A stretch of DNA of 64,000 nt, taken from contig NZ_AP022584.1 of assembly GCF_010731675.1 (NCBI RefSeq), positions 1,240,001 through 1,304,000 of the forward strand, written 5' to 3'. The stretch is from Mycobacterium marseillense. Its GTDB lineage: Bacteria > Actinomycetota > Actinomycetes > Mycobacteriales > Mycobacteriaceae. The notes below the pieces were generated by a model. The model did not search any database. It saw nothing but the letters and a program-made list of their open reading frames with translations, and was not told the origin of the DNA. The stretch's first letter is position 1. Each line of letters starts with the position of its first letter. Of this stretch, positions 59,637 through 64,000 are shown piece after piece. Made by a program: the position numbers and the translations under genes.

Positions 59637-59639
59637 ATA

Positions 59640-62600
59640 GTGGCACCTCTTACCTACCGGCTTCCGAACGACACCATTCCCGTCCTGTTATCGGCCGAAA
59701 CCCGCGAATTACTACGGTATGAGGCTGTCGCCCTCCTTTCTTATGCCGCAGACCATCCCGAGGTGACACCCGACCGGATCGCCGAAATGCTGTTTCGGAC
59801 GCGGATCGCGCGCCGGCACCAAGCCCTAGTCATGGTGAGCCAGCGCGACGAGTTGATCAGCGCCCTGCACGCGGTTATCGATGAATACGAACATCCTTCG
59901 TTGGTGCGCACCAATACACCCGCCAGCACCCGCCGGCTCGCCTACGTTTTTCCCGGGCAGGGAGGCCAACGACCGGGGATGGGGCGGCTCTTTTACGAAT
60001 CGATACCGGCATTCCGAACCGAGGCAGATCGCTGTGCCGAGGCATTCCAGACGCAGTTCGGCGAGTCGCCGCTGAAATACCTTCTCGACGACAAATTTCC
60101 AGCCGAAGACAGTTCGGGCGTCGTCCAGCCCGCGTTGTTCACCCAGATGGCCGGCCTGGCCGCGATGTGGCGATCATTCGGCATTGCGCCCAACGTCACC
60201 ATCGGGCACAGCCAAGGCGAGATCGCCGCAGCCTACGTATCCGGGATGACCACTTTGGCAGATGCCGCGCTCGTCGTCGGGCTCCGTGCACGTGCCGCCG
60301 ACGAGTTCGCCTCCGGTGATTACGCCATGGCCGTTGTCGCCGCCGACCGTGACACCTGCGAGGACTTACTCGCACGTTGCTCGGGCTGGGCGCAGCTGTC
60401 GGTGGTGAATTCCCCGAGCATGGTGGGCATTTCAGGCGATCAAGAGACGGTGCAGGGCATCGTGGACACGTTGACCGAGCGCGGCACGTTCGCGCGCGTC
60501 ATTCGCGTGCAGTATCCCGCGCACAGCAGCTTGATCCATGAGCTCGCCGCTTCGGTACGTGCGTCCATGCAGCGCCAACTGCAGAATGCGAAGTTCCTCG
60601 ACACCGACATCGACTGCCTCGGAGGCACTCTCGGCGGCCCCATCATGCCTGAGCTGCCGGTCGACGAATATTGGTTCTGGAACCTGCGCAACACCGTTCG
60701 CTTCGACAAAGCGATTGCGACCGCGGTGCGGCACGGCATCGATACTTTCGTCGAACTAGCCGAACATCCGACGCTGCAGTTGGCGATTCACGAGAATCTC
60801 GCCCTCCAGGCGGACGAACGCGAGGCGGTGGTGGTCGGCACGTCGGAGCGAACCGCCACCGATTTGGGCGAGTTCACCCGCGGCCTCGCGCAGGTGGCAG
60901 TACACGACCTCGACTATTCGTGGGAGTGCTTGCGCACCGAATCTGACGGCCACGTCCGGCTGCCGTTACGCGATTTCCCCAACACCCGGATGAACGAGAC
61001 GCGGCTGTGGCTGCCGTATAACGAGGTTCTGCCCGTGCGTGCCCGCCAATCATCCGCTGTCACACCCGTTGCCGCAGTGACTGATTCGGCGCGCAGCCGA
61101 GCCGCAGAAGCCATACCGGCTCGCCTTCTCGTCGAGGAGTGGGTTCGGCTGTCGCAACGCTCACTGATGCCGCCGCGCGCCCTCGGAATCGTGGATCACA
61201 CCGGAGCCTGCGGGGACCTGGCCACCACCTTATGCGTCGTGGCCGAAGAAATCGGCGCCACGGCTCGCATGATCAACACCGAAAGCAGCGCCGCCAGCGG
61301 CGATCTTAATACGCTCGTCATCCTGGTTCCGCAATCGCCCGAACTGGACGACGCCGCCGCAGCAGCCGAGGTCGCGACATTCTTTGCCGACCGCAGCTGG
61401 TGGCCGGGGATACACGACGCGGTCACCGACTGCTGGCTCGTAACAGTCGGCGGTGAGACGGTTGTTGCAGACGATGCGCCGCCGGACCCGGTTCACGCGG
61501 CAGCCAGCGCAGGGTTTCGCAGCATAGGTGCCGACTATCCAGGCATTGGATTCCGACACCTCGATCTCCCGCGCGGAATGACGGCGTCAGACTCGACACA
61601 CGCAATCCTCACGGCGCTGCACACGGCTGAAGAATCCGAGCTGGCATTCCGCAACGGCGGCCTCTACGCCAAGCGCATCGCCGAGAGCGACACCTCCGCC
61701 GGCGACTGCGACACAGCACCCCCTGAGCATGTGCTCATCATCGGGGGAACAGGAAATCTCGGGCTCGAATTCTGCGAGCACTTCGCGCACTGCGGCGCGC
61801 AGCGAATCACTTTGGTAAGCAGATCGGGCGAGACGGCTGCCGTCGCAGATCGACTGCAGCGCATTCGTTCGGCCGCAGCGACGCCGATCCATGTCACTAG
61901 GTGCGACGTGGGCGACCAAGCAGCGGTCTCGCGACTGGCTGCCGAAAACCAAAGCGTGCCTGCGGATCTGATCATCCATGCCGCCGTAGAGTATTCGGCT
62001 GTCGAATTCCTGGACATCACCACCGAGAAAGTCGACCAGGCATTACGCGCCAAAGTTGTTGGCATCTGCCGCATATTAGGGACGTTCCCCAGGACAGACA
62101 ACTGTCGGGTAGTCCTATGCTCCTCGGCCAGGGCGACGATCGGCGGCCGGGGACAGGTCGTCTACGCGGCGGCCAATCGGATACTCGACGCTATGGCGCA
62201 CCGACTCCGAGCCGAGGGTTTGGACTGCGTGTCCGTGCAGTGGGGACAGTGGACCGTCCATTTTGATCTCGATGACGCCAGCATGGCGCAGCTGGCCGCC
62301 ATCGGCGTCGTCCCGATGTCTCCCGCCGACGCAATCGCTTTGGGAATGCGCCGACTTCCTGGAAATGCCATCGTCGCGGCATTCGACTTCACTCGCGCAC
62401 GATCAGTCCTGGAGGTCTACGGCTACGGCCCGCTGTTGTCCCAGCTGACCTCGCCCGTCGCGGCAACTTCTATCGTCGAAGCTCCAGCCCCCGTCGAGGA
62501 GACAGGTCTACCCCGACGATTGGTAAACCTGCTAGCCGAAGCCATCGGTGTCGACCGCACCGAGACGATTGACACCACCGCCCCCATGGTCGCGATCGGC

Positions 62601-62741
62601 CTGGATTCCCTGCAGGCACTGGAGTTACGCCGCCGTGTGAAGGCCGAATTCAATCACGATCTAGAGGTCTCGGACCTTCTCGGAGGGGCATCCCTTGCAG
62701 ACGTTCTGACGCAGTTGGGCGGGCCGCGAGCTGCACCTTGA
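59640..62741 (+). CDS. mbtD: MbtD-like polyketide synthase (AT-KR-ACP)
   Basis: 1033 aa. Acyltransferase ~95-390 (YVFPGQGGQRPGMGR; active Ser in TIGHSQGEIAAAYVSG, ~190), ketoreductase ~690-900 (HVLIIGGTGNLGLEFCEHF; VYAAANRILDAMAHRL), ACP ~960-1025 (MVAIGLDSLQALELRRRV). Same architecture and size as mycobactin MbtD (1004 aa as I recall), which partners MbtC. No dehydratase is seen, so the product would be a beta-hydroxy acid. GTG 59640. Ends the operon. Confidence 0.92.
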   Translation: MAPLTYRLPNDTIPVLLSAETRELLRYEAVALLSYAADHPEVTPDRIAEMLFRTRIARRHQALVMVSQRDELISALHAVIDEYEHPSLVRTNTPASTRRLAYVFPGQGGQRPGMGRLFYESIPAFRTEADRCAEAFQTQFGESPLKYLLDDKFPAEDSSGVVQPALFTQMAGLAAMWRSFGIAPNVTIGHSQGEIAAAYVSGMTTLADAALVVGLRARAADEFASGDYAMAVVAADRDTCEDLLARCSGWAQLSVVNSPSMVGISGDQETVQGIVDTLTERGTFARVIRVQYPAHSSLIHELAASVRASMQRQLQNAKFLDTDIDCLGGTLGGPIMPELPVDEYWFWNLRNTVRFDKAIATAVRHGIDTFVELAEHPTLQLAIHENLALQADEREAVVVGTSERTATDLGEFTRGLAQVAVHDLDYSWECLRTESDGHVRLPLRDFPNTRMNETRLWLPYNEVLPVRARQSSAVTPVAAVTDSARSRAAEAIPARLLVEEWVRLSQRSLMPPRALGIVDHTGACGDLATTLCVVAEEIGATARMINTESSAASGDLNTLVILVPQSPELDDAAAAAEVATFFADRSWWPGIHDAVTDCWLVTVGGETVVADDAPPDPVHAAASAGFRSIGADYPGIGFRHLDLPRGMTASDSTHAILTALHTAEESELAFRNGGLYAKRIAESDTSAGDCDTAPPEHVLIIGGTGNLGLEFCEHFAHCGAQRITLVSRSGETAAVADRLQRIRSAAATPIHVTRCDVGDQAAVSRLAAENQSVPADLIIHAAVEYSAVEFLDITTEKVDQALRAKVVGICRILGTFPRTDNCRVVLCSSARATIGGRGQVVYAAANRILDAMAHRLRAEGLDCVSVQWGQWTVHFDLDDASMAQLAAIGVVPMSPADAIALGMRRLPGNAIVAAFDFTRARSVLEVYGYGPLLSQLTSPVAATSIVEAPAPVEETGLPRRLVNLLAEAIGVDRTETIDTTAPMVAIGLDSLQALELRRRVKAEFNHDLEVSDLLGGASLADVLTQLGGPRAAP

Positions 62742-63031
62742 CCAGGAACTAATTCCTGTGCGTCGCGTCGATTCGGCCGCCGGACTGCATGCCGGCCCGA
62801 TGCGACTCGAGAAATGGGCGCTTCGCTTCGCAGTGAGGCCGTCAACCAGCCGTTGGTGGTCCGTGCCATCTTTCGATCGGGGCAATATTTTCGGCGAAAT
62901 GTGGTTATGCCAAATGAACCTTCGTCCCCGTGAGCTCGGCAGCGCGTTCGTTCGGGATGTTGACACTTGGACAGATACCCTATGGGGGTATATTGTTGAT
63001 TGAAACGGCTTTCGACGTGAAAGGAGCCGAC
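62742..63031. other. Intergenic region with copZ promoter
   Basis: No gene; the 3' part contains TTGACA (62960-62965), the CsoR-like box and an AAAGGAG ribosome binding site. Confidence 0.55.
62976..62990. promoter_or_regulatory. CsoR/RicR-like copper box upstream of copZ-ctp
   Basis: TACCCTATGGGGGTA, a near-symmetrical TACCC-N5-GGGTA element about 40 bp before the copZ ATG; the cleanest of the copper boxes in the window. No csoR or ricR gene is present here, so the regulator acts in trans. Confidence 0.8.
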
Positions 63032-63238
63032 ATGAGCACCGTCACAGTCAGGGTTGCGGGAATGACCTGCGCCCATTGCGCATCCTCAGTACATGATGAG
63101 GTCGGCAGCATCGCCGGCGTCACCGCAGTCGACGTCGATTTGTCAACTGGCAAGGTCACCGTGGAGAGCGACAACCCAGTCGACAACGACGCGCTCAAGG
63201 CCGCCGTCGAAGAGGCCGGATACCAGCTCGCCGGCTGA
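63032..63238 (+). CDS. copZ: CopZ-like copper chaperone (HMA domain)
   Basis: 68-aa single HMA domain. MTVRV-type beta strand then GMTCAHCASSV with Cu-binding Cys13 and Cys16, and the usual ferredoxin-like ending VEEAGYQL. Delivers Cu(I) to the downstream ATPase in the cytoplasm. ATG 63032 follows GAAAGGAGCCGAC. A CsoR-like box controls it. The ATPase gene starts 80 bp downstream, so they form one operon. Confidence 0.92.
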   Translation: MSTVTVRVAGMTCAHCASSVHDEVGSIAGVTAVDVDLSTGKVTVESDNPVDNDALKAAVEEAGYQLAG

Positions 63239-63318
63239 GGCAAACCCTCAACTGTGTGCGACCCCCGTCGAACGGTCCGCCGGCCCGCTAGCAGGCCGGG
63301 CCTCTAAAGGAGAGCAGT

Positions 63319-64000
63319 GTGCGTCCCGTCATCGAGACAACACCCATCGGCCACGTCGAGCTGCTGATCGACGGCATGACCTGCGCGTCGTGCGCGGCCC
63401 GAATTGAGAAGAAGCTCAACAAGCTTGACGGCGTCACCGCGACGGTCAACTACGCAACGGAAAGGGCCAGCGTGGCCTACGTCGGCGATGTCTCGCCCGA
63501 TCAGCTGGTGGCCGCGGTCGAGGAGGCCGGCTACACGGCGGCGCTTCCCCAGCAGAAGGCGGCCGATGGTGACCCGAACGAGCAGCCCGACGGCGACCCC
63601 ACGGCATCGCTACGGCAGCGGCTCCTGGTTTCGCTGGTGCTGACCGTGCCGGTGATCGTGATGGCAATGGTCCCCCCGCTGCAGTTCGCCAACTGGCAAT
63701 GGCTGTCGCTGACGCTTGCTGCTCCAGTTGTGGTGTGGGGGGCGTGGCCGTTCCATCGGGCCGCGTGGGCCAACCTGCGCCACCGCACCGCGACGATGGA
63801 CACGCTGATCTCGATGGGCACGCTCGCCGCGTTGGGCTGGTCAGTCTATGCGCTGTTCTGGGGCACTGCCGGAATGCCTGGCATGAGGCACGCCTTCGAG
63901 TTCACCGTCACGCGTACCGACGGTGCCGGGAACATCTATCTCGAGGCCGCCGCCGGTGTCACAACCTTCATCCTGGCTGGCCGGTTCTTCGAGGCCCGAG
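63319..64000 (+). CDS. CtpA/CtpB-type copper ATPase, 5' part only
   Basis: Partial; 227 codons are in the window and the frame is open at its end. Starts GTG 63319 after AAAGGAGAGCA. N-terminal HMA domain with an intact CxxC (IDGMTCASCAARIEKKL), unlike the three complete ATPases of the window, then a hydrophilic linker and the first membrane helices (LLVSLVLTVPVIVMAMV; LTLAAPVVVWGAWPF; ATMDTLISMGTLAALGWSVYALF; and the start of the next, YLEAAAGVTTFILAGRFFEAR). From memory it is close to CtpA/CtpB of M. tuberculosis. Cu(I) export is expected; CPC and later motifs lie outside. Confidence 0.9.
   Translation, partial: MRPVIETTPIGHVELLIDGMTCASCAARIEKKLNKLDGVTATVNYATERASVAYVGDVSPDQLVAAVEEAGYTAALPQQKAADGDPNEQPDGDPTASLRQRLLVSLVLTVPVIVMAMVPPLQFANWQWLSLTLAAPVVVWGAWPFHRAAWANLRHRTATMDTLISMGTLAALGWSVYALFWGTAGMPGMRHAFEFTVTRTDGAGNIYLEAAAGVTTFILAGRFFEAR

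Noticed and set aside
1..64000. tRNA, rRNA, plasmid replication or partition genes
   Set aside because: None was recognised on either strand, so plasmid versus chromosomal location cannot be decided from this window.

Overview
The window is high-GC actinobacterial DNA. A PE/PPE pair followed by ESX-5-type esx genes, mycobactin-type NRPS/PKS genes and close relatives of CtpV, CtpC, CtpG, CmtR, MmcO, CysK2 and RslA point to a slow-growing Mycobacterium. IS elements, broken genes and paralogues of loci that are single in M. tuberculosis suggest an accessory island or large plasmid. Names are by recall of family sequences; no search was run.

Layout. (1) 0.3-3.7 kb: pacL3-like/ctpV on the minus strand, divergent from a MerR-family regulator, with a CueR-type 19-bp-spacer promoter between them. 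(2) 3.8-11.0 kb: a decayed zone with an IstB remnant, a thioredoxin-fold protein, a Met/Gly-rich membrane protein broken at codon 6, an intact rslA-like anti-sigma gene beside a sigL gene with a large internal in-frame deletion, a complete IS21-family element, a SHOCT-like protein and a BlaI-type repressor. Three near-identical 19-bp boxes lie here. (3) 11.8-26.6 kb: metal transport, comprising an LpqS-like protein, two CDF exporters, a DUF1275 protein, a zinc-ribbon protein, pacL1-like/ctpC/isoprenylcysteine-methyltransferase-like, cmtR/pacL2-like/ctpG, and an MgtE-N/CBS protein coupled to an NRAMP-related transporter. (4) 27.3-34.5 kb: copper block with a Csp-type copper-storage gene cut by a stop codon, mmcO, a methyltransferase, lpqS, cysK2, an MFS transporter and a third lpqS-like gene, with CsoR/RicR-like boxes. 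(5) 34.7-36.9 kb: PE, PPE, esxM-like and a frameshifted esxN-like gene. (6) 37.2-45.3 kb: a complex-I-like operon of membrane-arm subunits only (nuoA, H, J, K, L, M, N) with a 414-aa protein carrying a long His/Met-rich repeat where nuoB-G would be. (7) 45.4-62.7 kb: a SagB-type oxidoreductase, then a divergent mycobactin-like cluster (mbtF- and mbtE-like NRPSs; mbtK-, mbtT-, mbtC- and mbtD-like genes) with two IdeR-like boxes. (8) 63.0-64.0 kb: a CsoR-like box, a CopZ-like chaperone and the start of a CtpA/CtpB-type copper ATPase that runs off the window.

Together the genes form a metal-homeostasis island: four P1B ATPases, three PacL partners, two CDFs, periplasmic copper oxidation and storage, a possible metallophore pathway, and at least four kinds of metal or stress regulation. 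The most unusual object is the membrane-arm-only Nuo-like operon, with its Met/His-rich subunit, a Met-rich NuoJ and a NuoH lacking the usual acidic quinone loop. No tRNA, rRNA or CRISPR array was seen.
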